Assembly (NCBI RefSeq): GCF_000264905.1
Contig: NW_006763147.1
Location: 859,709-923,708, forward strand
Reading direction: 5' to 3'
Origin: Stereum hirsutum FP-91666 SS1
Taxonomy: Eukaryota; Basidiomycota; Agaricomycetes; Russulales; Stereaceae
DNA: 64,000 bases
Of the stretch, positions 11,221-20,974 are shown in pieces (within the stretch, counting starts at the first letter, position 1; each line of letters starts with the position of its first letter). The notes under the pieces were generated by a model. It saw only the letters and a program-made list of their open reading frames with translations, did not search any database and was not told where the DNA came from. A program made the translations under genes and the position numbers.

Positions 11221-13055
11221 TTATACATCACGACCCAACACCGTCAGTTCTATGGCTCTCTCGCGCTCCCTCTCACCCCTTTTCTTGTGCCTCATATCCT
11301 CGGAAACCGAATCATGTATGTCCTCCCCGAGATTGCCGACAGAGAAGAAAGTCGATTCCGCGACGGCCTCCGTGATGGGACGCGCACGATGGATGTGGGC
11401 AAAGTGCATAGAACTAGCCCCTCCGAGAGGGTGCTGTGCCTCCATGTCGGCGTGCGCTGATAGCTGTTTCTGATGCGCGTTCTTGAGGTTAAGCTGAAGG
11501 CGTGTAATCATGATGACGGTCATGATTTGTCCAAACCTGTGATGGGTGCGTGGGCTTGTCAGTGTCAGACCGTCTGCCCAAGAATGTTGCTTACGGTGCA
11601 GCAGTGGCCTTGAGATCTGGAGCCGCTAACTGAACGGGTGCCGCTGATTGAGCGTCACCTACGTGAGGAAAATATAGGCTGGAGCTCACGAAGAAGATCA
11701 AGGTATTCAAGAGATTCGAGCTGAAGATGACTGCGAAGTACATAACCCCATCTCGGATGATGATATCTAAGATGCTACAAGGAAGAAGTTCATAGGTTCG
11801 CGCTGGGAAGAAACACGATGAAAGCTTCTGACCTTGTACGGCCATTGCGGTTGTGTATCAATTTGATAGTCCGATATAGGGTGAGGATGAATATACATGA
11901 ATCCGTTACTAGCGGGGCAGCCCAAAGGGCAGCTAAGATACACTTACCTGATTAGTCCGTAGAACACAAAGCAAGCGGAGACAATTTCACATACCGAAGA
12001 AGTTATTGCTACCTGTAAGAACGCAGCCTGAGGAGAGTTTTGTGAGCGGGTCTAGGGGTGAAGTTTGAGGTTCATACCAGGAAGTCCTGATCCTGGGGGA
12101 AATTGTACGGCTATGACGACCGAAGGAATGAGCAAATAGATTCTCGAGGTTGTATACGAATCGTGCTTACGAATTCCAAAATGAAGGCCCCATGCCGTGG
12201 ACACAATCTGACCGATGAGTATGCAGAGCAAGAAAGCTAGCACGGCCATTCTTCTATGGTATATGGCATAAACACGTAAGATCATGACCACTAATACCCC
12301 TCGGTCAGTGATGCAGAGAAAATAACGGCTGATTTGACAGACTGACGCTCAGCGACTACAATGATTCATTATCAGAAAACGAAATTTTGGTCCGCAGATG
12401 AACTGACCAGTGTTCGTGCACAAGTTGGCTGCACCGGCGAATTTGACGAAGTGAGTGCACCTGGATATAGGATATGAGTTCTAGGACGAGCTTGAGCGTA
12501 TAACCGACAATTTACACCTAGGAAAGAAGTTTGAGCTACAATATGCATAAATTGTAGAAGAAAGCATCGCACCGATATTGGCCAAGTGGTCTCGAAGAAT
12601 GCTGTGACCACGAGCGACTCATCGTAAGACCCACCACGCCTTAGATATTTGTGATATTTTGTACTCACATACTTGTAGTACAATGAACTGGAGGTGAACC
12701 ACATAGCGTAGAATCAAGAAGGATGCGTTGACGAGTGTCAGTTTCCGGGACCAGATCTTCGACACCTGGAAGCCAGTCATCAATGAACCTTGCGAGCCAC
12801 CAGGACTGACGCCTCACCTCGTCCGACAAAGTGATCGCTGCTCGTACTATGGTCAATAGTCGCTTCTACTACATATGATATTCAGCTCACCATGTTCGTA
12901 GACGTATAAGGCATAACAAGCAACCTCAAATCTATAGATACCAAGTCTAGTAGGGTAGCATGGTGAGATGCCAACGAATTATTGTCGTCGGATGTATCGC
13001 GGACCACTGCTCACTGATGTTCGAATAGCGTCGGGATTGACGGGACTGACGCCAT
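11221..13055 (-). CDS. DUF6533-type seven-helix membrane protein
   Basis: A multi-exon gene recognised by the basidiomycete DUF6533 pattern. It starts at MASVPSIPTLFEHQFEVACY (exon 1 is 13055..13015) and continues with YALYVYEH...AAITLSDE. The next exon carries KIWSRKLTLVNASFLILRY and VVHLQFIVLQ. Further exons encode VMILRVYAIYHRR, then DIIIRDGVMYFAVIFSSNLL, joined by an intron to LAAPDLKATAAP and then FGQIMTVIMITRLQLNL. The alternating hydrophobic segments suggest about seven transmembrane helices, with a polar C-terminal tail of about 80 residues ending LTVLGRDV. These proteins resemble receptors in topology, but no ligand or signalling role is established. Some middle exons (11850-12660) are short and their exact borders are uncertain. 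Confidence 0.75.
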
Positions 13056-14562
13056 GGAATAATTTGACAACGGCTCTGTTACCTTTGAAGGTGCTCTGAG
13101 GACGAAAGATCACTCCTCTCGGGTCTCTGCATGCGTGAGTTTTGTAGCTTCGCATGTCAGATCACATCTCTCAATCACCAATGGGATGCTTCGTAAAGTT
13201 AGATAAAAGATCTTCTCTATGCGTCACAATATGGGACGCGAACGTGCTCCGGCGAATCATGGTGCCACAAGAAAGATTACTCCGCGGGTTAAGAGAGCTT
13301 ACTGGAATATTCAGGCTATCGGGAGATCCGTCTCGGTACTGCTTAGACTGTGGGCACTGTGGTCCTATAGACGGTATGATACGCTTCGTGTGCTTTGCTC
13401 AGGCTCTTCTTCTTCCGATAATCATACTTCCTCGAATCTTCGACTCTGAGTGAGATATAAGCTAGGAACGCTAACCTCGGCGGCCGTCAGGACCGTTGGC
13501 AGTGATCCTTATGCATGACGGGGAAGGGTGAGAAAGTTGCCGAAAACCAGGTAAATTGAGACTCCGCTAGAGCCCAGCTATCGGAGATTCTAAACTTCCT
13601 CTCTACCGCGACCTCTTGAGCTCTCCGCATTATCCTCGCATTTCTATCGTGAACGCGTCCTTATAGCGCTCAGAGACGGCCTCCGGTGGAAATACTGTGC
13701 TATCCTGATCTTGGTCTCTGAGAGGCTGTATGGGCTTTCAGGAAAGTTTGCTCCGCGTTGTTGGGCTTCGCTGATGGTCGTTTCGGCGCAGTGCGAAGAG
13801 ATCCGTCTAGTCTGTATCGCAAGGTGCAGGCTTACTATCCGGCAGTACAGATTTACAGTGCCACAAAGACATTCGATAGAGTCGCGAAGGGCCTCGCGCG
13901 CCAGGCTAGCGTGGTTGTTCCAGCTATCAAAGCTGATGTTACTACCCACTAAGGCTACGTTTTGTATGTGCCCACTGTGACGTTGGCCCAGAGCTGTCTT
14001 GTCCAATATCTCGGATAGTCTCCTCAAAATCATAGCTTGGAGATGCCTACTTAATGGTCACTTACACCTTGAGGGCATTGCTGAGAGAGCAGTGGCCCAC
14101 TTTAGCCATATATCGAGCTCTTCGAGAATGTAGAGGGCATGATTACATCACCGGCGTACACGAAGCCTTCAGAACATACGTTTTACGACTAAGTCGCGGA
14201 CTCTTCATTGAGAGCTGTAGTAACCTAGACTACGATCTTCTTTGGGCTAATCTTTGTTGGCCGAGATTGGCGCTCACGCCATTGCATTGCCTCACACCCG
14301 CTCGAACTGTTCAAGTATAGCGTGTTGCTAGTTCGTGAGACTCGCGCCGTGCACGGACCAACACAGTGGGTTCGGGTTGCACGTTGAGCACCACCTATCA
14401 TGATTTTGCCTAGCCTTGCCATTATCTGAACTTGTCGTGGACTCTTTCTCTCTCTACTCTACTCTCGTTTACTATTTTGTTCTTTCCTTCGGGCTCCGGT
14501 AGCATTACTCGCTCTTTTCTTCTCTTTCGCCGCGGGCGGTCAGCGTTGCTGGACGTGCAGCA
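13056..14562. other. Intergenic region, possible degraded coding remnants
   Basis: No supported gene in 1.5 kb. A plus-strand frame near 13758-13952 reads smoothly (LGFADGRFGAVRRDPSSLYR) and ends at a stop, but it has no upstream partner exon and no recognised family. A minus-strand frame at 13644-14033 overlaps it. The last 150 bases are rich in CTCT and TTCT, typical of a promoter ahead of the gene at 14563. Confidence 0.4.
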
Positions 14563-16558
14563 ATGGTCTGCAAAGGCTTTGCGAGCAAGGTCTTCGTTCT
14601 TTTAACCGCGGGTTCACGACTTGTTCTCAGTTCGACCAAGATTCCTGCTTGTCTGCCTAGTTGTGCAAAAGCTGCGGCATTATCAGTTTCCTGCTCCTTG
14701 TGAGTTCCATAAACTTCCGCTTCCCACCATCCGCTCACGGTCATTGGACATTATGCAGAAGCGACGCCTCTTGCATATGCGGATCAACGACGTTTGCTGC
14801 TGGCGTCGAAGCATGTCTGACGGATATATGTGATGCGTCAGATTTCGGGGCTGCACAGCAATATGTCGACGGTCTCTGTCCATCAGGTGAGTTTTGCCAC
14901 TTGAAGTATTTCGTCGAGCTTTCCCTGGTGGGCGAAGCATGTTGGTCACCCTTCACCGACTTAGACCTATACACAGGGTTATTTTTGCTTCTCCTTCTCA
15001 TGCTAACTGACCTATTTTCATATTCCGTGTAACAAGGACTTGCGATCCACGTAACCGTTGGTTCAAAGCTCACAACAATTGCAGCAGCCGCAGCCTCTTC
15101 TAATCATGCCTCATCTTCCACTCACGCCGCGTCGTCCTCCACCCACAACGGCTCATCAAGTTCTCAACACCTAACTTCTTCTACGCACGCCACATCTTCC
15201 GCTCATTCTGCCTCTGCAACCGTACAAGTCGTCTCATCATCAACACATCCAACTTCATCAGCAACCCATACTGCCTCTGCGACCGTCCACGTCGTCTCAT
15301 CGTCAACACATCCAGCTTCATCATCGACCCATACTACCTCATCTTCTGGTCACTCCACCTCATCTTCTGGTCACTCCACCTCATCTTCTGCTCTGTCTTC
15401 GTCATCTTCTTCAACAGAGCTTCCAGTTGCCACTCTAGATGCCACTTCCGTATCCTCTTCTGATTCAGAGACTACCACTTCAAGCTCCATTGGTACATTC
15501 TACGTCCGACATTCGTATAGACAAAAAGCTGAATGATTCTCTTCATAGTAACTTCTACCAGGGGAACCACACACGGTGGCTCCGCCATGGCAGATGAAAG
15601 CCCCGACCAGTCTCAAGGCGGGGATGGCGGGCACCATGGTGGTGGTGGTGGTCACAGCCACGGCGGCGGTCACTCCTCCAAAGACCGCGGCGCATCCTCA
15701 GCAGCCATCGGAGGAGCCATAGGTGGCGGTATCGCAGCTCTCCTCCTCCTTCTCGGCGTCTTCTGGTATTTCCTCCGCCGATGGCGCCAGAAACTTCGCC
15801 ACGAACGCGAACAACTCAAGCGTGAAAGACTCGGAGCGGCCATGGTCGATCCGTTTAGGATCTCGGGAGGTCAAATCGGTGTTCCGGTGCTGGTCGCACA
15901 GCAGCCGCCTTCGTATCGCGGGAAGTATGGTGTGGATGAAGAGTCGGGTGTGGACGTGGCAGAGACGAAGACGGAGGTTCCAGAGGGACAGAAGTTGGAG
16001 AGGACGGCGGCGTGGGTGGCCAGTGCGCCTTCGGGAGAGCCACTTTCACCGGTTGTGGAGAGTTCGGCTGTACTTCCCAGCCTTGGACGATCTCCTTCAA
16101 ACGTGTCGGCTTCGTCGCCAGCACCGCCGCCAGTCCCCCCGGTACGCTACAAGCCTGCAGTACTACCAAAGCGTCCTTCCAGTCCACCCATAGGGAACGT
16201 ACTCGGAAGTTCTCGACGCATCCCACCCCCTCGGATAACTCCAGACTTGGAGTCAGACGCAAAACAAATCAGTGTCGACTCAGGGTCGGGGGCACCAGGA
16301 GGAATTACCGACGCTGCGGCTGGGTCTGCACCAAAGGGGAAAGAGGGAGAGTATTCGAGTTTGGTGGAGGAGATGTATAGGTTGCGAGCGAGGGTGGATA
16401 TGATCGATACGATGAGGAGCCCAACGGACACTGAGCCTCTCCCGAACCCATTCGAAGATCCGCCGAGTTACATCCACACACCGAGGCCTGAACTGGGTCC
16501 CGGTACTTCCGGGGGCTCAGCTGGTCCGGGTCATACGGGAGGCATGGATCGAGTTTGA
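14563..16558 (+). CDS. CFEM-domain single-pass membrane protein
   Basis: Four exons: join(14563..14699,14759..14886,15037..15492,15549..16558), 576 aa, all phases consistent. A signal peptide (about residues 1-24) is followed by a CFEM domain (about 27-90) with eight cysteines. The CIC pair is preceded by Asp (SDASCIC), the position of the axial haem ligand in characterised CFEM proteins. Next comes a long Ser/Thr/His-rich, presumably O-glycosylated stalk (about 100-240) with repeats (THPxSS...THTxSATVxVVSSS, and two exact SSGHSTS units). A His/Gly-rich linker follows, then one transmembrane helix (GGAIGGGIAALLLLLGVFWY) and a basic stop-transfer RRWRQKLRHERE. The rest is a cytoplasmic Pro/Ser-rich tail of about 225 residues. 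Most CFEM proteins are GPI-anchored or secreted, so the long cytoplasmic tail suggests a wall-facing sensor or surface haem/iron-binding protein; that role is inference. Confidence 0.85.
15205..15400 (+). repeat. Ser/Thr/His-coding tandem repeats in CFEM stalk
   Basis: Two units of about 66 bp encode A-T-V-(Q/H)-V-V-S-S-S-T-H-P followed by (T/A)-S-S and THT. They are followed by two exact 21-bp units (CATCTTCTGGTCACTCCACC frame, 15352-15393). They lie wholly in exon 3 and keep the frame, so they lengthen the glycosylated stalk. Such repeats vary in copy number between strains in other fungal wall proteins. Confidence 0.7.
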
Positions 16559-17225
16559 GTGAGGGACTGAGGCTGCCGTAATGTTGTGTTGTTTTTATAT
16601 CTTTATGTACTTTTTGGACTCTTCTTGGTGTTCTTCCTTCTTTTATTTATCTTTTTGGGCTCGTTATGGTGTGTTTCGGCGTTGGCGATGAAGTTGTGTG
16701 GACGCTAGACGCCATGGCTCGGACATTCACGTTTTGTACGTAGTTTACGGTAGTCTACTGAGGAATCTGTGCGTATATCGTCAGCCATTCATGATATTGT
16801 TCGGGAGGGATCGAGGATTGTCAACAGGCCCACGATCGGTACTCCTCCACACCTTGATTGACTGAAGTCAGTCTCCCGTCCAAAATCATAAGGAACTTAA
16901 GTACTCGCAGATGATAAAATATGAGTACTCCTCGGGGCCCGCATTAGGACAATTGATGGAGCGGAACAATAAAATCGGGCGATTTCGGTCGGTTTTTCGA
17001 CCAATGTAAGTAAGTTAAACGCCCTGTTGCGCGGCACCTGAGTAACTCTAACTGCGTCCACATAATCCATTGCGAGCTCTACGAATCGGTTTCCTACTCA
17101 GGCTGCTGCAGGAGTGTAAGGGCGGTCGAAGTGATTTTCTACATTCTACTGCTCTATACAACAGTCCTCGAGCATCATACACAGCCAGACATCTACGAGA
17201 CCAACGTACTACACCTACGTCTAAA
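16559..17225. other. Convergent intergenic region
   Basis: This lies between the 3' ends of the CFEM gene (plus) and the phosphatase gene (minus). It holds T-rich 3' UTR sequence and no open frame worth reporting. Confidence 0.5.
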
Positions 17226-18663
17226 TTACAACTGCGACGTGGTCGGCTTACCCTCCCCAACCTCATCATGCGCATTACTCTCCGAAACAGGCAGCGCCAC
17301 CGTCTCCTCCGCCTCGGTGTTACTACTCGAAGTCTTACCCCCGAAGAAATCTTGAATCTTCTTCTGCTTCGGGTCGTAGGCAGAGCTGCCGATCCCACCT
17401 TGTTGACGTTTCTAGAATTTCAATGCAATGTGAAGTCAGTAGTTTGCGCATGTGAGAGGATTCAGATGGTGAGCTGAGACGTACGACAGCGTTGATGTGG
17501 GAGTGTTGATTGACAAGAGTACACCTGACTGCGAGCGGTGGTACTTCTCCCTCTGCAAGCTGCATCTTCTCTCCCTCTTTCTGGCCCTGTGATCGTCACA
17601 GCGTCAGCCATTGCATAACAAGCAAGACAGAATATATGGTCATACGTACCCTGACCTCTACCTCAAGTCTTGTCCATGCAGTGTTCAATAATCCTCTAAA
17701 ATCACCGGATTGAGGGTCTTCACTATCCTTCACCAATAGCCTCTCAATGAGCTTGCTGATACAGAGACCATGGCTGACAAGGGCGATGTGGACGTTCTTG
17801 TGGCCTTCGAGGGCAGCGGTGCGGATGTGCGGGAGGACGAGCTCGTTGATAGCCTTTTCGGCACGGTCAGCTATATAGATCACAGCATCACGATTAGTGG
17901 TGAGAAGGTCAAGAACAAGAAGAGAGAGACAAACAAACCGAGGTCATCGAGAGATTCTCCCTCAGGGAATTTCGCAGCGTTTCCCTTCAGGACGGGGAAT
18001 ATACCGCGAGCGAACTGCTGTTCGAGAGTAAGGTCCCTACATAAAGAAAAACGCGTTCTAACCACTTGCTCTACATGAAATAGTAGTGAGCATACTCTTC
18101 GCCAGTGAACGTCCACGGTCTACCCTCCGCGATACCAAAATGCTGTTCTCTTAGTAGTAGAGATTTGCTGAATGTGGGCTTCGGTTCGGGTTGCGCGTCA
18201 TACAAGGCCTGGGCAGTGCTGAACGCCCGTTTGAGAGTAGAAGCATGAATCGCGGTGAACTTCGTGTTGGTCTGGGTGAAGTATTCGCCCATGGCTCTAG
18301 CTTGCTGTGGCAGGCCACAGGGGATTAAGTTTCAAGCGGCGTGTGGGGCAAAGGGTGAACGATACCTACGTTCATTCCTGAACGAGCGTTATAGGCTTAG
18401 TATGCCATTCTCTGTGGGAGAAAAAGATTATTCACCATGATTGGAAAGAGGTGCATCTGACCATCCAGCCCACACCGCGCGCTAAGACAGTACAGAGTCA
18501 GACATCGACGGGTAAAGAAACGGTGAACTTGAACTCGATGCACTTACCAGGTTGTCCATGCTCTCCCCATGACGAATCTATTCACCAAGCTATAGCCCAA
18601 CAACGACAATATAGCCATTTCACTTACAAATGTGACAATCACAGTAGGTTTGTTGTCAGACAT
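17226..18663 (-). CDS. Histidine phosphatase (phosphoglycerate mutase-like)
   Basis: Clade-1 histidine phosphatase superfamily. The catalytic histidine is in FIRHGES near the N-terminus. The second is in ALVSHGLCISKL. Between them are VWAGWSDAPLSNHGMNQARA and STAQALYD. The gene is finely split: 18663..18628, 18577..18548, 18481..18436, an 8-nt microexon 18377..18370, then an exon starting at 18304. Further exons encode RDLTLEQQFARGIFP and the ADRAEKAINEL...SHG block, and the C-terminus (QGGIGSSAYDPKQKKIQDFF) ends in a polar Glu-rich tail. The phases of the first five exons are exact. Such fungal proteins include fructose-2,6-bisphosphatase/TIGAR-like and broad-specificity phosphatases; the substrate cannot be told from sequence. 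Its promoter is shared with the divergent AN1 gene at 18934. Confidence 0.85.
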
Positions 18664-18867
18664 GGCGGTCGAGAGAAAGAAGAGGTTTGCATGACTCGGA
18701 CTGGGATCGAACCGTCAGTGTTGTCTGCAAACAAAGGCGCGTGTGTGGCGGTGTGGCGCCCGCTTCATTTCCCCGCAATTGGCTGACTCAGCGCCATACC
18801 CAAGCGCGTCGGAAGAACGGAGAACGTTCACGCACACTCATCCATAACGCTTACGCGTCCTCTGCTT

Positions 18868-18873
18868 TATATA
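18868..18873 (+). promoter_or_regulatory. Putative TATA box of the AN1 zinc-finger gene
   Basis: TATATA lies 61 bp upstream of the ATG at 18934, within CTTTATATACCC. The position suits a basidiomycete core promoter. Inference from sequence only. Confidence 0.4.
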
Positions 18874-18933
18874 CCCTTCTCATCCTACGCTGCTCTATAA
18901 TACCCTCTTTACCCTCTACACTCTACATGAATC

Positions 18934-19608
18934 ATGTCTGGATCAACCCCAGCTCAAGAACGAGACGAACAACTGCTTTCCATCGGCCACCAGTGCTCGT
19001 CAAAGACTTGTGGCCTTGTCGATTTCCTACCCTTCAAATGCCAGCACTGTTCTCTTCCATTTTGTGCGGAACACTACCTGCCAAATGCCCACAGCTGCGA
19101 GAAATACGATGAGACGAAGTTCAATCGTGTTGCACCATCTTGTGCGTGTAACTCTTTCTCGTGTCTCGGAGACGGTGTACTGAATCGTGGCGAAACAATG
19201 ACAGGCCCGCTCTGTAACGATGTCATCTCTATCCCTCCAGGAGAAGATCCCAATATCCGTATGGAGAGACATTTCACCACAGACTGCACCATCATGACCG
19301 GCAAACCGAAAGCCAAGTCGAAGCCGACTTGCGCGAACACGAAGTGCCGCAAAGTCCTCATTTCACCCATTTCTTGTGATGTGCGTTATCTTGCACTTTA
19401 TATCTTTCGTACTGTCACTAAACTATCTGCACAGAAATGCAAGCACCAATTCTGCCCACAGCATCGCTTCCCTAATACCCACAACTGCGCCGCCCTCAGC
19501 AACCCCTCCTCGTCCAAACCGACCAATACTTTCTCCGCCTCCGCCACAAACATTTCGTCTCAAACCTCCGCTGCGACTATGAGTGCCATGGCCGCTATCG
19601 GAATATAG
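18934..19608 (+). CDS. Double AN1-type zinc-finger protein
   Basis: Three exons: join(18934..19141,19205..19380,19435..19608), 185 aa with matching phases. The first AN1 finger (about residues 17-60) runs from CSSKTCGLVDFLPFKC through CxxPFCAEHYLPNAHSC. The second (about 108-150) runs from CANTKCRKV through CKHQFCPQHRFPNTHNC. Both keep the Cys/His zinc pattern of AN1. The fingers are linked by PLCNDVISIPPGEDPN, as in the ZFAND2/AIRAP type, and a Ser/Thr/Ala-rich tail follows. In characterised relatives, AN1 proteins bind ubiquitin or Cdc48 and the proteasome and help clear misfolded proteins under arsenite or heat stress; that is family knowledge. The ATG starts the only frame that leads into the first finger. 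Confidence 0.88.
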   Translation: MSGSTPAQERDEQLLSIGHQCSSKTCGLVDFLPFKCQHCSLPFCAEHYLPNAHSCEKYDETKFNRVAPSCACNSFSCLGDGVLNRGETMTGPLCNDVISIPPGEDPNIRMERHFTTDCTIMTGKPKAKSKPTCANTKCRKVLISPISCDVRYLALYIFRTVTKLSAQKCKHQFCPQHRFPNTHNCAALSNPSSSKPTNTFSASATNISSQTSAATMSAMAAIGI

Positions 19609-19827
19609 TTCCACGTCGAAGAATATCTTTATTGCATGCAATGGAATTTTTGAGAACATGACAGGAAATGACGAGGACCTTGGCCTGTGTGGCACCTATC
19701 AAGTATCGATTCCGGGTTTTCCCGATCCGTTCCGAAACGCCACACTGTTGTACCACTCGCACAAAACAAATAGACTGTATATTCCAGAAGATAGATCGAC
19801 GGAAAATGTCCAATCCCAAATCACATC

Positions 19828-20050
19828 CTACATAACCAAGCACTCCTTATCACCCTCTCCCTTCCCAGCCGCACCTCCACCCGCTGCGCCCCTCCGTCCA
19901 GCCCTCTCAGCCTCCAACTCTGCCAACAGAACCTTTTCCTCCTCGCTCAACAAACCCTTCTTCGCCCGTTCCTGCATCGCCTTCCTCCGAGACTCGCGTT
20001 CTTCCCTTGCTCTCCTGAAGTACCAATATGAGGTGACGGTAACAGCACCC
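19828..20050 (-). CDS. Possible last exon of a small coiled-coil protein
   Basis: A minus-strand frame reads SYWYFRRAREERESRRKAMQ and then a charged helix (LLSEEEKVLLAELEAER) and a Gly/Ala tail ending at a stop. Its composition is coding-like, but there is no ATG in this frame and I could not place an upstream exon. A plus-strand frame covers the same bases and is less convincing. It may be a 3' exon of an unmodelled gene or chance. Confidence 0.25.
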
Positions 20051-20202
20051 CGAGAGAAAATATGAATTATGTAGCGAATATATTGTAATAGAATAAGTAA
20101 ATTATTATAGTGAGATATTGAACCCGGTTTGAGAGGATGGGAACGCGCGAATACAATGTGGAAGAAAAATACAGTGTAGATAGAAATACAGTATTGTGTC
20201 GA

Positions 20203-20668
20203 TCACGCAGAAGCGAATAATGGCGGAGGCGCGAACGACGATGCGAAATCCATGACAGGTTTATGGGGTGGTTTGGGTGCACAACGATCGGGAGGATTCA
20301 TGGTAGATTCATTGACAGGTGAAGAAGTGATGGTCGAGGTCGACGTAGACGTAGATAGAGGTGGAACAGGAGACCTAGCAGCGTCATGAGAGATCACATA
20401 GCATAAATGTAAATGAAAGCACATACCTGTCCGTCTTAGAGAATGGGTTCGTCATACCCGAACTGCTCGAACCACTTGAACCCGAAGTAGACCTGCTGGC
20501 GATGGCGACAGGTACTAATGTCTTAGCTCCGGCACGAGCAGTCGCTGCAGCCTTTGACGCGGAGGAAGAAGGTCCTGAGGCGAGCGAGCGTTTGATAAGT
20601 ATTATGCTGCACCAGCCGCCTATCCAGTAGTACACCCACCCCCTGCCACAACTGAGGACCTCCCCCCT
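20203..20668 (-). CDS. Small uncharacterised protein, 5' end unresolved
   Basis: Two exons join cleanly: a frame ending ...SGMTNPFSKTD, an intron GTATGT...GCTAG, then RSPVPPLSTSTSTSTI and a C-terminus MDFASSFAPPPLFASA with a stop. The first part has a short hydrophobic stretch (WVYYWIGGWCSIILI) and Ala/Ser-rich sequence. No ATG opens the first exon. The sequence before it ends in CTAG, so another upstream exon is likely but not found. No family recognised. Confidence 0.4.
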
Positions 20669-20974
20669 CTCCTCCGACAACCGAAACTAGGAACAAGAAG
20701 ACGAATGCGCGTAATTAAACGCAGGGGAACTACGTGCAAAAAGTAGGTAAATCGTAGAGTACTGATATACATCGAGCTAGTGTACAGATATCGTCGCCGT
20801 CATCACCGTCATGCACAGGTCATCTCAGGACCGAAACCAAAGGGATATAAGTATAAAGGTATTTACGTGTGTGTGCGCGCGTCATGCATCGAATCCAGAA
20901 GACCAAGGGTATACACAGAACCTCAACGAACCCCAACAAACCATAGAAAGCCACAACCTCAGCTGATAAAAAAC

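Noticed and set aside
13644..14033. 129-aa minus-strand frame as a gene
   Set aside because: No domain, no start context, and a plus-strand frame of similar quality overlaps it.
18690..18790. tRNA-like 3' half (minus strand, GGTTCGATCCCAGTCCGAG)
   Set aside because: It has a near-perfect B box, but the T stem has mismatches and no 5' acceptor strand complementary to CCGAGTC is present within 100 nt, so it is not called as a tRNA.
19583..20065. 160-aa plus-strand frame after the AN1 gene
   Set aside because: It overlaps the AN1 3' end in another frame, reads like UTR, and the minus strand gives a more coding-like charged helix.
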